A stretch of DNA of 64,000 bases from Bacteroidales bacterium (lineage in GTDB: Bacteria > Bacteroidota > Bacteroidia > Bacteroidales > ML635J-15). The position numbers were made by a program, and so were the translations under genes. The stretch is from positions 208,719-272,718 of the forward strand of contig JAISPG010000028.1 of assembly GCA_031275085.1 (NCBI GenBank), written 5' to 3'. Position 1 is the first letter of the stretch, and the number at the start of each line of letters is the position of its first letter. The notes under the pieces are model-generated. The model saw only the letters and a list, made by a program, of their open reading frames with translations, had not been told where the DNA came from and made no database searches. Positions 29,869 through 40,566 of this stretch are shown here, in pieces.

Positions 29869-31914
29869 CTAATCGGAGCTTTTTTTGTTAATTTTTTTCA
29901 AGTATTTATAAATTTCTTCTTGTGTCCGAACTTTTTTTCCGGGCATGTTCCTTATATTGTTTTTCTCTTCGCTGTTCCAGTCCCGTGCCGATACATTATC
30001 TTTAAACTGTACATCTAATATATACTGTAATTCTTTCTGTAAATTTTTATCATAAACAGGCGTTGTGACCTCTATTCTCAGATCAAGGTTCCTTATCATT
30101 ATATCTGATGACCCGATAAAATACAAAGGTTTATTACTATTACAAAAAGCAAATATACGTGCATGTTCCAGAAATCTGTCAACAATACCGATAGTTGTAA
30201 TATTCTCGTTTTCATTTCCAATAAGGCAACAGGATGCCCTGGAACTAATCCTTATTTTCACTCCGGCTTTTGCTGCTTCTTTTAACTTTTCAACAAAAAC
30301 AGAATCAGTCAGACTGTTAAGTTTTAAATCAATCCAGGCTTTTCTGCCTTTGGATGCATTTTTTATCTCATTATTAATTAATGTCATCAATCGGGTCCTT
30401 GTATACAAAGGACTTACAATAAGATGATCGAAATTTATTATTCTATAGGCAGATTCTATCAAATAAAAAACTTTTCCGACATCAATTCCTATTTCCTGGT
30501 TTGCAGTAAGTAAAGAAATATCACTGTATACTTTTGCCGTACGTTCATTAAAGTTTCCTGTGCTTATTACCGAATAATAAATATTTTCTTTTTTTTCTTT
30601 AGTATGTATCAAGATCAGTTTTGAATGAACTTTTATACCGGAAATAGTTTTTATTATCGTCACTCCTGCTTCTTCGAGCTTATTTGTCCAGTAAATATTA
30701 TGTTCTTCGTTAAAACGGGCTTTAAGTTCAAGAAATGCAGTTACTCTCTTTCCGTTATTAGCTGCATTTATTAAAGCATTTATAATTTTCGAATCATCAG
30801 CCAGCCTGTATAATGTTATTTTTATGGATTTTACTTTAGGATCAACAGATGCTTCCCTCAGCATATTTAAAATATAATTGAATGAATTATAAGGATAATG
30901 CAGAAGAATATCTTTTTTCTTTATTGACGATAGAATTGTAAAATCTTTATTTATATCGCGGTGAGGTATCGGTGATATAGCCGGATAAACAAATTTTTCC
31001 CCAAGTAAATTCGGAAACGACATATAATCTTTTGAATTATGATATCTGGCTCCTTTAGTGATATGATCTTTATTTTTTATTTTAAAACAATGTATAAGGA
31101 TATCTATTAAATCAGCAGGCATGCAACTATCATAAATGAATCTGACAGGGGCTCCGGTCTGTCGTTTTTTTATACTCTCGGCTACAATATCGATAAAGCT
31201 CTTTGAGACATTGCCATACATATCTATTTCCGCATCTCTCGTTATTTTAATAGTATAGGCATCATATCTGGCATAACCGAAAACAGAAAAAATATCTTTC
31301 AGACAAAATCTTATTATGTCATCAAGCATAATTATCGACTGATAGCTTCCTTTTTTCGGTAATACTATAAATCTCGAAAATTCGTCGGCAGGAATACGTA
31401 TCAATGCATAGTCCTTTTTCTTGTTTTTATCAGGTTTCTGTAATACTATAGCAAGGTATATGGTGCCGTCATTAAGACTGCTGAGATCTGCATTTCGTGT
31501 AAGCCTTACTGTAAACAAGCCCGGTAATATTTTTTCTTTGAAAAAGTTTTTTACAAATATTACCTGTTCTTCGTTAAGCTCTTTTTCATCACGCATATAT
31601 ACATGATGTTTTTCAAATTCTTTAAATATCTCGTCTTTTATTTGATTAAACTCTTTTTGACGACATGCTATATAATCTTTGATTTCAGAATATAATTTTT
31701 CAGATTCGGCAACTTTTGCCGGATAATTTTTCTTGTTAAAGTCTATTAATCTGTGTGTAGATGCAACTCTGACCCTGTAAAATTCATCGAGATTATTAGA
31801 ATAAATCCCTAAAAATTTTATTCTTTCCATTAATGGTACATCTTTATCGGCAGCTTCCTGTAGCAACCTACTGTTAAAATGAAGCCAGCTTATTTCCCTG
31901 TCAATAATTTTCAT
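29869..31914 (-). CDS. ppk1: Polyphosphate kinase 1
   Basis: INREISWLHFN-like N-terminus, NLDEFYRVRVA, HYPYNSFNYIL, SKIINALINAANNGKRVTAFLELKARFNEEHNI. Confidence 0.93.
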   Translation of the reverse strand: MKIIDREISWLHFNSRLLQEAADKDVPLMERIKFLGIYSNNLDEFYRVRVASTHRLIDFNKKNYPAKVAESEKLYSEIKDYIACRQKEFNQIKDEIFKEFEKHHVYMRDEKELNEEQVIFVKNFFKEKILPGLFTVRLTRNADLSSLNDGTIYLAIVLQKPDKNKKKDYALIRIPADEFSRFIVLPKKGSYQSIIMLDDIIRFCLKDIFSVFGYARYDAYTIKITRDAEIDMYGNVSKSFIDIVAESIKKRQTGAPVRFIYDSCMPADLIDILIHCFKIKNKDHITKGARYHNSKDYMSFPNLLGEKFVYPAISPIPHRDINKDFTILSSIKKKDILLHYPYNSFNYILNMLREASVDPKVKSIKITLYRLADDSKIINALINAANNGKRVTAFLELKARFNEEHNIYWTNKLEEAGVTIIKTISGIKVHSKLILIHTKEKKENIYYSVISTGNFNERTAKVYSDISLLTANQEIGIDVGKVFYLIESAYRIINFDHLIVSPLYTRTRLMTLINNEIKNASKGRKAWIDLKLNSLTDSVFVEKLKEAAKAGVKIRISSRASCCLIGNENENITTIGIVDRFLEHARIFAFCNSNKPLYFIGSSDIMIRNLDLRIEVTTPVYDKNLQKELQYILDVQFKDNVSARDWNSEEKNNIRNMPGKKVRTQEEIYKYLKKINKKSSD

Positions 31915-31984
31915 TACTGCAAATTTGATATGTAAAGATATAATGATTTTTTATACATATAACGCGAATAATGGAAATATATAA

Positions 31985-32011
31985 AAAAAGGTGATTAAAA
32001 ATCACCTTTTT
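31985..32011 (-). terminator. Rho-independent terminator downstream of fabD
   Basis: AAAAAGGTGATT aaa AATCACCTTTTT. Confidence 0.8.
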
Positions 32012-32015
32012 ATTA

Positions 32016-32894
32016 TTATTGTATTCCTTCGGTACTTACATTCCTGTCTATTTTGTTTATCAATCCTTGCAATACTGAGCCCGGACCAACTTCAATAAAT
32101 TCTGTCGCGCCATATACGATCATATTCTGAATTGTCTGCACCCATCTGACAGGGCTGGTAAGTTGTTTAATAAGGTTTTCTCTTATTATTTCCGGTTCTT
32201 CATGCGGATTTCCATCAACATTCTGGAAAACAGGACATACCGGAGCATTAAAATGTGTCTGATTTATTGCAACCATCAGTTCTTCGCGCGCCGGCTCCAT
32301 TAATGGAGAATGAAATGCTCCTCCTACCGGAAGTTTTAAAACTCTTTTTGCTCCGGCTTCTTTTAATTTTTCTGATGCAATTTCAATACCTTCATTTGTA
32401 CCACTAATAACTATCTGCCCCGGAGCATTATAATTTGCTGCTACTACAACTTCGTCGATTTCAGAACAAATCTGATCAATAATATCTCCGTCAAGATTAA
32501 GTACTGCTGCCATTGACGAAGGAGCAATTTCACATGCTTTCTGCATAGCCATAGCTCTTTTATAAACCAGTTTTAATCCGTCTTCAAAACTTAAAGCTCC
32601 TGCTGCTACCAATGCGGAAAATTCTCCTAAAGAGTGTCCCGCAACCATATCAGGATGTGGAGTTTCAGGCAAACACATGTATGTTATAACAGAATGTAAA
32701 AATATTGAGGGCTGAGTTACTTTAGTCTGTTTTAGATCTTCGTCAGTACCATTAAATATTATATCTGTTATTCTGTAGCCTAAAATTTCACCAGCTTTTT
32801 CAAATAGTTCTTTTGCTTTGGGATTAGTGTCATAAAGTACTTTGCCCATTCCTATAAACTGGGATCCTTGTCCCGGAAATACATAAGCTTTCAT
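32016..32894 (-). CDS. fabD: Malonyl-CoA:ACP transacylase
   Basis: FPGQGSQFIGMG, GHSLGEFSAL, GGAFHSPLM. Confidence 0.95.
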   Translation of the reverse strand: MKAYVFPGQGSQFIGMGKVLYDTNPKAKELFEKAGEILGYRITDIIFNGTDEDLKQTKVTQPSIFLHSVITYMCLPETPHPDMVAGHSLGEFSALVAAGALSFEDGLKLVYKRAMAMQKACEIAPSSMAAVLNLDGDIIDQICSEIDEVVVAANYNAPGQIVISGTNEGIEIASEKLKEAGAKRVLKLPVGGAFHSPLMEPAREELMVAINQTHFNAPVCPVFQNVDGNPHEEPEIIRENLIKQLTSPVRWVQTIQNMIVYGATEFIEVGPGSVLQGLINKIDRNVSTEGIQ

Positions 32895-32921
32895 AGATAT
32901 TAAGTTTAAATTTTTTTACAA

Positions 32922-33536
32922 TTATATAATTTTTCTGTCGATTAATGACAAAAATTCTTTACGTGTTGCTTCTTTTAAAAATGCTCCTGTGAAATCGGAT
33001 GTTGTTGTTAAAGAATTTTGCTTCTGAACACCACGCATTTGCATACACATGTGGTGAGCTTCAATAACAACTGCAACTCCTAAAGGGTTTAATGTATTTT
33101 GAATACAGTCTTTTATTTGTGTAGTAAGTCGTTCCTGAACCTGCAAACGTCTTGCAAAAACGTCTACAACTCTTGCAATTTTGCTTAATCCTGTAATATA
33201 ATGATTAGGAATATAAGCAACATGAGCTTTTCCGTAGAACGGTAACATATGATGTTCACACATACTGTAAAGTTCAATATCTTTAACAATCACCATCTGC
33301 CTGTAATCTTCCCTAAACATTGCCGAACGCAATATTTCTTCAGGATCGATACAATGACCATGGGTTAAGAATTGCATTGCTTTAGCTACTCTTACAGGTG
33401 TTTCTTTAATTCCTTCTCTGGTAATATCTTCGCCTAATAGTTTCAATATCTCTGTATAATGTAAGGCAAGCTTTTCTGTTGTTTCCTTATCAAATTCTTC
33501 TGTTCTCTGATAATTGTTTCTATTTTTATTGTTCAC
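32922..33536 (-). CDS. folE: GTP cyclohydrolase I
   Basis: [55 protein letters not shown]. Confidence 0.96.
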   Translation of the reverse strand: MNNKNRNNYQRTEEFDKETTEKLALHYTEILKLLGEDITREGIKETPVRVAKAMQFLTHGHCIDPEEILRSAMFREDYRQMVIVKDIELYSMCEHHMLPFYGKAHVAYIPNHYITGLSKIARVVDVFARRLQVQERLTTQIKDCIQNTLNPLGVAVVIEAHHMCMQMRGVQKQNSLTTTSDFTGAFLKEATRKEFLSLIDRKII

Positions 33537-33652
33537 TTATTATCCTCTTTAATTTTGTGCAAAATAAATAAAAATAGTTGAGATTATTACTTGACAATGT
33601 TTTATAAAATAAAAATCACATTGAATTATGGTAGTATGTTTTTAATTAATTA

Positions 33653-34990
33653 CTAGAAATAACTTGCAATCTTATGTATTGCCGGAGCTAAAGCAAACAA
33701 AACAACTTTGTCATCCGGTTTTATCTGGGTATCTCCCATCGCAATAAAACTTTTGTTTCCTCTTACTATTCCGCCTATTATTACTCCTTCGGGGAAGTCT
33801 ATGTCTTTAAGTTTATTTTTAGTTACAACTGCATCTTTTGACGTAACAAACTCCAAAACTTCAGCATCGGTTCCGGTAAGCCATTTTATAGAGGAAACTT
33901 CGGCTTTCATGGTAAATGTATAAATATTACTTGCTGTACTTAATTTTTTATTAATTATTGTATCAATTCCCATTTTAGAGGCGATATCAATATAATCAAT
34001 ATTTTCTACTTCGGCTATCGTTTTTTTAACTCCATATTTTTTTGCTAATATACATGCAAGTATATTGGTTTCAGAGTCTCCTGTAACGGCAATGAATGCA
34101 TCCATATTTTCCAGTCCTTCCTCTACCAAAATATCAATATTTCTACCATCGCCGTTTATTATCATTGTATCCGGCAATTCATCAACAAGTTTGAAACTTT
34201 TTTCAGGGTCCAGTTCCACAAGTTTTACATTTAACTGGTTCTCTAAAAATTTGGCAGATTTCACTCCAATGCGACTACCTCCCAAAAACATTACATTGTT
34301 TATATCAAGTTTCTTTATACCGAACAATTCCAATAAAGACGGCATTCCTTTAGGATTTGTTATAACGTATACAATATCGTCCAGATTTATTTTATCACTT
34401 CCGTTAGGGATAATTGTTCCTTCTCCGCGTGTTATTGCAACAAAACGATAGTCTTTATTCCTGGCTTCAACAGCAATTTGTTTAAGATTTTTATCTTTTA
34501 TTCTGGAATTATTATCTATCCTTAATGTAAATAATACAAGTTTTCCGTTAGAAAATTCATAAATATCTGTAGTTCCAATCTGTTTAAGCACACCTATAAT
34601 TTCTTTTGCAGCAATATATTCAGGGTATATCAGCTTGTCTATGCCAAGATTTATAAAAGTTAATCTGTTCACAGGATTCAGATATTCCATATTATTTACT
34701 CTGGCTATACTTTTTTTGGCTCCAATTTTTTTTGCCAGTATGCAGGATAATATATTTGTATCTTCAAAATTAGTTACTGCTATATATAAATCAGAATTAT
34801 GTACATTTGCTTCCCTGAGTGTCTGAAATGAAGTACAAGAGCCAACAACACTCATTAAATCATAATTAGAATCGACTTCGGTTATTAATTCAGGATCCAT
34901 ATCAATAATAACAATGTCATGATCTTCCTTTATCAGCATTTTAGCAAGGAATTTTCCAACATCACCGGCTCCTGAGATTACTATTTTCAT
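33653..34990 (-). CDS. trkA: Trk potassium uptake regulatory protein TrkA
   Basis: Two Rossmann TrkA-N domains (IVISGAGDVGKFLAKML; NVMFLGGSRIGVKSAKFLE) each with a TrkA-C region. Confidence 0.92.
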   Translation of the reverse strand: MKIVISGAGDVGKFLAKMLIKEDHDIVIIDMDPELITEVDSNYDLMSVVGSCTSFQTLREANVHNSDLYIAVTNFEDTNILSCILAKKIGAKKSIARVNNMEYLNPVNRLTFINLGIDKLIYPEYIAAKEIIGVLKQIGTTDIYEFSNGKLVLFTLRIDNNSRIKDKNLKQIAVEARNKDYRFVAITRGEGTIIPNGSDKINLDDIVYVITNPKGMPSLLELFGIKKLDINNVMFLGGSRIGVKSAKFLENQLNVKLVELDPEKSFKLVDELPDTMIINGDGRNIDILVEEGLENMDAFIAVTGDSETNILACILAKKYGVKKTIAEVENIDYIDIASKMGIDTIINKKLSTASNIYTFTMKAEVSSIKWLTGTDAEVLEFVTSKDAVVTKNKLKDIDFPEGVIIGGIVRGNKSFIAMGDTQIKPDDKVVLFALAPAIHKIASYF

Positions 34991-34999
34991 GTTGCCGGA

Positions 35000-35890
35000 T
35001 TAATTATTATAAATATTATTATCCCTGTATATATCCATAACTTTTTCGGCATAATCGATTTCAAAACCATTTTCATTTTTTTGTTTCAAAATCATAATAC
35101 GTAATTCAAACAAGTGGAATAAAAATTCCGTATAGGTTTTTATATCAATATCTGATATATTTTCAGATATTTTCTGCATTTTTAAATATTTTTCAATTAT
35201 TTGCGGATTAACAAGTCCTCCTTCGTCATAAGGGTGAATATAAAAAACATGCTCATCTCTATTTTGAGAAAAAAGATCCTGAGAAAGTAATTCTTCTTTA
35301 TATGCCAACAAAAAAATTCCGGGAATATCAGCCGGAAATAAAGGGACATTGGCTTGTTGGGCAATAATACAATATAAAAGTGAAATAGTAGGCGAAATAT
35401 ATTTTCTATAACTTATACAATTAGTAAAACTAATATATTCTTCCTTAAATTCGCCTACAGGATATTTTTTAAATTTATGTTCTCTGAATAATACTTTGTT
35501 TATCACTTGTATTTTTTCAAAACCAGTAAGCTGGTCATTTAGTTCGAGCCATACACTTTTAATTATTTTATCGCAATTTTCTTCAAGTTGTTTTATATCT
35601 ACATCACGATTAAAATACCGTTCCAGTAATAAGGCTCCTTGTAATAATGTAGAGTCAGGATTTTTAAGATACCTGACAAGCTCTTCTTCAAATTCTTTAA
35701 AAAAGATCTCATCAAGTAAATGTTCCGATCTTTCAAGTGCTAAATTATCAATAGATAAAGAATGATAATTTTCAAGATAGATCTTAAACATTTCACTATT
35801 ATCCATTATCTTATCCCTGACAATACTATATACTTTACCGTCAGGATCTTCAAGCAGTTTCAATAAAGATGTTATTTCAGTTTTATTCAT
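35000..35890 (-). CDS. SirB1/transglutaminase-like family protein
   Basis: Layout of SirB1_N: 'YFNRDVDIKQLEENCDKI...INKVLFREHKF...YISPTISLLYCIIAQQANVPLFPADIPGIFLLAY'; overlaps the spoT stop. Confidence 0.65.
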   Translation of the reverse strand: MNKTEITSLLKLLEDPDGKVYSIVRDKIMDNSEMFKIYLENYHSLSIDNLALERSEHLLDEIFFKEFEEELVRYLKNPDSTLLQGALLLERYFNRDVDIKQLEENCDKIIKSVWLELNDQLTGFEKIQVINKVLFREHKFKKYPVGEFKEEYISFTNCISYRKYISPTISLLYCIIAQQANVPLFPADIPGIFLLAYKEELLSQDLFSQNRDEHVFYIHPYDEGGLVNPQIIEKYLKMQKISENISDIDIKTYTEFLFHLFELRIMILKQKNENGFEIDYAEKVMDIYRDNNIYNN

Positions 35891-38099
35891 TACTTTTATC
35901 TTCTTCAATCCTCACTACAGATTTTACCCCTTTGACCTTACCTATACGGGATATTACATCTCCCAAATCCTGGGAATTATGAACATACAGATCTATTTCT
36001 CCCGTAAAAACCCCGTCATTTGTTTCAAAGTTAAGAGATTTTATATTAACATCAACTTCCTGTGATATTATTTTGGTTATATTATAAACAACTCCGACTT
36101 TATCAACTCCTTCAATCTTAATCTTCACAAGAAAAGATAATAATTTATAACTTGACCATTTGACCGTTATTATTTTATTTCCTTGTTTCGCAGCAATATT
36201 GTTTAAGTTCGTACATGTTTTTTTATGGACAATTACAGAATTATTAGGATTAATTATACCTGCTACTTCATCTCCGGGAATAGGATTGCAACATGTAGCA
36301 AGAGTAAATTTCTGGTTATCAATATCATTAATTACATAAATATCTTTTGATGTCAGGCCTTTTTGATTTTTTTGTTTACCTACACCTGTAAGTTTCCAAT
36401 AACGGGCAAAAACATTTTTCGAATTTTTCAAAAGTTGTTTTTCAATATCATCTATCAGAATTATCCCCGCTCCTATTTTCTGGTAAAATTCTTCTTTGTT
36501 CGGAGTGTCGTATTTTTCTCTTAATTCCTTAAAAGATTTATGACTAAGATTAAGTTGTAAATCTTTAACTTTAGTCATAAAGATTTCCTGTCCTTTTTCA
36601 ATGTTATGCAACCTCTCTTCCTTAAGAGAACTTTTTATACGTGTTTTTGCTTTTGACGACATGGCAAAATTAAGCCATTCGCGTTTAGGTGATTGTTTCG
36701 AAGATGTAAGTATTTCAACCTGATCGCCACTATGTAATACATATGAAAGTGGCTGGAGCTTATAATTAACTTTTGCAGCAATTGCTTTGTTCCCGATCTC
36801 GGTATGTATTTCATAAGCAAGATCGATAACTGTAGAGCCTTTTGGCAGTTTCATCAATTTGCCTTTAGGAGTAAAAACATATATTTCTGTTGTAAATATG
36901 TTCATCTTAAAATCATCTAAAAAAGCCAAAGAATCCGTTTCCGAATTTTTTAAAGATGTTTTAAGATTTTCAATAAGTATATCAAGGTTATTTGAACCTC
37001 TGTTATCATCCTGTTTGTATTTCCAATGCGAAGCTAATCCTTTTTCGGCAATATCATCCATTTTTTGGCTCCGGATCTGTATTTCAACCCATTTACCCCT
37101 GGGACCCATAACCGTAATATGCAATGCTTCATAGCCATTTGGTTTAGGATTTTTTACCCAATCCCTGATTCTTTGTTCGTGGTGCGGATATATATCAGTA
37201 ATTAATGACATAATATGATAACATTGAGCCCTTGCATTGCTGTCAGGATAGTCGTCAGGATGATCAAAAACTATTCTTATTGCAAATAAATCATATATTT
37301 CTTCAAAAGGAACATTTTTTGTCTGCATTTTGTTCCAGATAGAAAAAATTGATTTAAGACGTCCTTTTATTGTGCATTTTATTCCATTTTTATCCAGAAC
37401 TTCCTGAATAGGCACAATTATTTCATCAATGTATTTTACACGTTCTTCTTCTGTTTCTTTGAATTTTCTCGAAAGTTCACGATATATCAAAGGGTGTTCA
37501 TATTTCAGAGCAAGATCTTCCAGTTCTGTTTTTATGGAATACAAACCAAGCCTGTGAGCTAAAGGTGCATAAAGGTATATTGTTTCACTTGCAATCTTTA
37601 CTTGTTTATATTCCGGCATAGAATCCAATGTCCTCATATTATGAAGACGATCGGCAAGTTTTATCAGAATTACACGTAAATCCTGAGACATTGACATAAG
37701 CATCCGCCGGAAATTTTCAACCTGTAAAGATGCATCTTTGTCTAAAACATTGGATATCTTTGTTAAGCCTGCAATAATCCCGGCTATAGTCGAACCGAAA
37801 AGCCTTTCTATATCTTCAATTGTATAATCAGTATCCTCAACAACATCGTGAAGTAATGCACTGGCAATAGACTTTGCGCCCAGACCTACCTCCTGGGCTA
37901 CTATTTTAGCCACAGCAATAGGATGAGAAAAATATGGTTCCCCTGATTTTCTCCGCATATTGGAATGAGCCTCATTTGCAAGATCAAATGCTTTTCTGAT
38001 CAATTCTTTATCAGCATCCGATCTTACTCTTTTACTTATTTCCATAAGTTCTTCATATTGCTGTTCAATCCATATTTCTTCCTGTTCGGTTAGGCTCAT
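35883..38099 (-). CDS. RelA/SpoT bifunctional (p)ppGpp synthetase/hydrolase
   Basis: HD domain (HPIAVAKIV, ALLHDVVEDT), synthetase domain (GYEALHITVMGP), TGS (VFTPKGKLMKLPKGSTVIDLAYEIHTEIG), ACT. Confidence 0.96.
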   Translation of the reverse strand: MSLTEQEEIWIEQQYEELMEISKRVRSDADKELIRKAFDLANEAHSNMRRKSGEPYFSHPIAVAKIVAQEVGLGAKSIASALLHDVVEDTDYTIEDIERLFGSTIAGIIAGLTKISNVLDKDASLQVENFRRMLMSMSQDLRVILIKLADRLHNMRTLDSMPEYKQVKIASETIYLYAPLAHRLGLYSIKTELEDLALKYEHPLIYRELSRKFKETEEERVKYIDEIIVPIQEVLDKNGIKCTIKGRLKSIFSIWNKMQTKNVPFEEIYDLFAIRIVFDHPDDYPDSNARAQCYHIMSLITDIYPHHEQRIRDWVKNPKPNGYEALHITVMGPRGKWVEIQIRSQKMDDIAEKGLASHWKYKQDDNRGSNNLDILIENLKTSLKNSETDSLAFLDDFKMNIFTTEIYVFTPKGKLMKLPKGSTVIDLAYEIHTEIGNKAIAAKVNYKLQPLSYVLHSGDQVEILTSSKQSPKREWLNFAMSSKAKTRIKSSLKEERLHNIEKGQEIFMTKVKDLQLNLSHKSFKELREKYDTPNKEEFYQKIGAGIILIDDIEKQLLKNSKNVFARYWKLTGVGKQKNQKGLTSKDIYVINDIDNQKFTLATCCNPIPGDEVAGIINPNNSVIVHKKTCTNLNNIAAKQGNKIITVKWSSYKLLSFLVKIKIEGVDKVGVVYNITKIISQEVDVNIKSLNFETNDGVFTGEIDLYVHNSQDLGDVISRIGKVKGVKSVVRIEEDKSNE

Positions 38100-38185
38100 A
38101 ATAAATCCTTAAGAAAATTTATTCTTTTTATAATCTGAAAATTGTAAAAATTATTTTACAAAAATAAAAAATAGTCTGGTTATTT

Positions 38186-39700
38186 TTACTTGATAATTAC
38201 AAAGAATGTACCAATTTTTTTATGTGTTTTTCCGGTAAAGTCTTTATATTTTATAGAATACTGGTACTGTTGGGATGGTACCAATTTACCTTTTAAACGT
38301 CCGTTCCATCCCTTATAAACATTATCAGAATTAAATATTTCTTCTCCCCATCTATCAAAAACTGATAATTCATAAGTATCTTTTTCAAAAAATGTCAGAA
38401 CAGGTTTAAATTCTCTGTTTTTCTCATCAGAAGATGCTGCATTGATAGCTGTAGGAACCCATATTTCAGGTAATTTATATGCACAACTTATATTTGACCG
38501 GCTTCTGGATACTCTGCCGTCAATACCTATATTCTGAACAGCTTCTACATAATAACAAAGTTTATTATCAATATAAATCTCATTATTATGACTATTGATA
38601 ACATAAGATTCTATATTATGATAATATTTCAAACTTAATGTATCGGCTGTTCCCACAAAAAATCCCGAATAATTAAAAGTATTATATATTTCATACTCGT
38701 CTACACCGCTTCCCCAAAGCTCATATGGTGTCCAGGTCAAATATTGTTCGAAAGTATTATGATTAGATACTTTTAACAATATATTTGAGGCAATATTAGA
38801 ACTTCCTGTCTCAACTCTGCAAGGATCAACTGAAACTATTCTGTAGTTATATACTAACTTGTATATATCCGCATTATTATCAGTATAAAGTATCACGGGT
38901 TGCCCGTTATTTTCCACTACTCCAATAGTAGTAAAAGTTTGATTTGCAGAATCTCTCCTTTGAATAAGATATTCAAGGACTTCGGCATTGGTATCTACAG
39001 CAAATCTAAGATTTATATGTTCATCTTCAACTGTAGCATATTCCGCTAACAGATATGAAGGCTGATAATACGAATCGGTAAAAACTTCTATGGAGTTTGT
39101 TGTTGCCGTATGGTTTTGCAAGTTTACAGCCTCCACATAATAAAAGTATTTAATATTCCTTTCTACACTACTATCCACAAATTGTAAAATATCTCCATTT
39201 ACTCTTCCAATTTCTTCATATGAAGATGCTTCCGAACGTCTTAATATTCTATATTCTGAAACTCCATCCTGCCATCCGTGATATTCCGTCCAGCTGAGCT
39301 CTACTTCCACATCACATTTTTCATATGAAAAATCGAGTAACATAGTTGTATGAGGATCCGTTATGGTACTTAACAATAACCTGTCGGTAAATGCTGCCAA
39401 TCTGTATTTTTCAGGTTTATAAACTCCTGTATATAAATATTCATATGTAAGGGTCAGTCTTCCATTTACGGTTCCTATTATCCGCGTTATATCATCTATA
39501 ACCTGATATACATAATACCCTGCAACATCCAGTGAATCGCTTGGCTCCCATGTTATCCTTATCATTAACGGATCGGATTCCGGAACTACACTGGCAGATA
39601 CTAATACCGGCTCGTCCGGTTCTTCAGACTGAGAATATAACGCCATTGGTGCCAAAAAAAGCAAAACCAAAAATAATATTTTTTCCAAATTCTTCACCAT
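38186..39700 (-). CDS. Secreted protein with T9SS type B (gliding motility-associated/CHU_C) sorting domain
   Basis: Signal peptide; C-term 'WVPTAINAASSDEKNREFKPVLTFFEKDTYELSVFDRWGEEIFNSDNVYKGWNGRLKGKLVPSQQYQYSIKYKDFTGKTHKKIGTFFVI'; FN3-like repeats. Start moved to MVKNLEKILF. Confidence 0.88.
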   Translation of the reverse strand: MVKNLEKILFLVLLFLAPMALYSQSEEPDEPVLVSASVVPESDPLMIRITWEPSDSLDVAGYYVYQVIDDITRIIGTVNGRLTLTYEYLYTGVYKPEKYRLAAFTDRLLLSTITDPHTTMLLDFSYEKCDVEVELSWTEYHGWQDGVSEYRILRRSEASSYEEIGRVNGDILQFVDSSVERNIKYFYYVEAVNLQNHTATTNSIEVFTDSYYQPSYLLAEYATVEDEHINLRFAVDTNAEVLEYLIQRRDSANQTFTTIGVVENNGQPVILYTDNNADIYKLVYNYRIVSVDPCRVETGSSNIASNILLKVSNHNTFEQYLTWTPYELWGSGVDEYEIYNTFNYSGFFVGTADTLSLKYYHNIESYVINSHNNEIYIDNKLCYYVEAVQNIGIDGRVSRSRSNISCAYKLPEIWVPTAINAASSDEKNREFKPVLTFFEKDTYELSVFDRWGEEIFNSDNVYKGWNGRLKGKLVPSQQYQYSIKYKDFTGKTHKKIGTFFVIIK

Positions 39701-39737
39701 CAACAGAAAACTATGTAAAGTAAACAAATTATTATCA

Positions 39738-40352
39738 TTATTCAAGACTTTTAATATAAAATTGTTGTCCATTTACATTCTGAACTTTAAATCCTATTTT
39801 CTTTAAAGACCGGCTATAGGCTTTATGAAAAGACTGGGACAAAATTTTATTTATACCAAGTTTTTTAAAATAACCGGGATTTTTATTATAAATATAATTT
39901 CCCGTACCCAAATCCCTGTAAATTGGTTTTATATAATCTACTTCTACTTTCAATACATCTCCGGAAATAGTATAAATAAATATTCCAACTGTAATATTAT
40001 CACTTAAAATTATAAAAAATCTTTGCCCTTCGTCAAACTGATAAAAAGGAAAAAAGTTATAAATATCTTTTTTATATGTTTCAATAAATTCTTTGACCTT
40101 TTCATCGTTTATACTAACTTCTTCTAATCTTATCCGGGATTTTCTTCCGTTAACCTTTACTATGTATATAAATATACCTAATATTAAAATTAATACTATG
40201 GTAAGAAGATATATTGGTCTGATAACACTATAAACTATAAGACATATCATTGCCAAAATGAATAGCATCCATCGTCGGGTCCTGGTAAAAACTGCCACTC
40301 CAAAAATCCCGGTAATAATTCCGCTTAATCCTAATATATCTATATATTCCAT
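39738..40352 (-). CDS. Membrane protein with cytoplasmic GNAT-like C-terminal domain
   Basis: Three hydrophobic N-terminal segments; C-term 'FFIILSDNITVGIFIYTISGDVLKVEVDYIKPIYRDLGTGNYIYNKN...LGINKILSQSFHKAYSRSLKKIGFKV' acetyltransferase-like. ORF opens at 40409; 40352 preferred. Confidence 0.5.
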   Translation of the reverse strand: MEYIDILGLSGIITGIFGVAVFTRTRRWMLFILAMICLIVYSVIRPIYLLTIVLILILGIFIYIVKVNGRKSRIRLEEVSINDEKVKEFIETYKKDIYNFFPFYQFDEGQRFFIILSDNITVGIFIYTISGDVLKVEVDYIKPIYRDLGTGNYIYNKNPGYFKKLGINKILSQSFHKAYSRSLKKIGFKVQNVNGQQFYIKSLE

Positions 40353-40357
40353 ATAAA

Positions 40358-40395
40358 AAAGAGTCTCAAATATAACATTTTTTTTAAGACTCTTT
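40358..40395 (-). promoter_or_regulatory. Terminator-like hairpin adjacent to the start codon of 39738-40352
   Basis: AAAGAGTCT (20-nt loop) AGACTCTTT; on the minus strand followed by a T-tract then AT-ATG. Confidence 0.5.
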
Positions 40396-40514
40396 AAATT
40401 ATTTATCATAAGTCTTACATTATAATTATTTTAATTATATAAATATACTCGTTATCATTATATTATCAATATGTAAATTTAATTTTTTTTTTAATATGTT
40501 ATACATTTTTGTAA

Positions 40515-40550
40515 AAAAAAACACCTCAAAATATTTTGAGGTGTTTTTTT
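40515..40550 (-). terminator. Rho-independent terminator of the S8 protease gene
   Basis: Perfect 18+18 palindrome AAAAAAACACCTCAAAAT/ATTTTGAGGTGTTTTTTT. Confidence 0.85.
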
Positions 40551-40566
40551 GAATTATTATTTCTGC

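Noticed and set aside
29695-30018. 107-aa + strand ORF after the response regulator
   Set aside because: Runs through the 10-bp repeat and into antisense ppk1; translation includes repeat-derived sequence (VRLGSAWFDCAHQSPLSSRRSVHRI).
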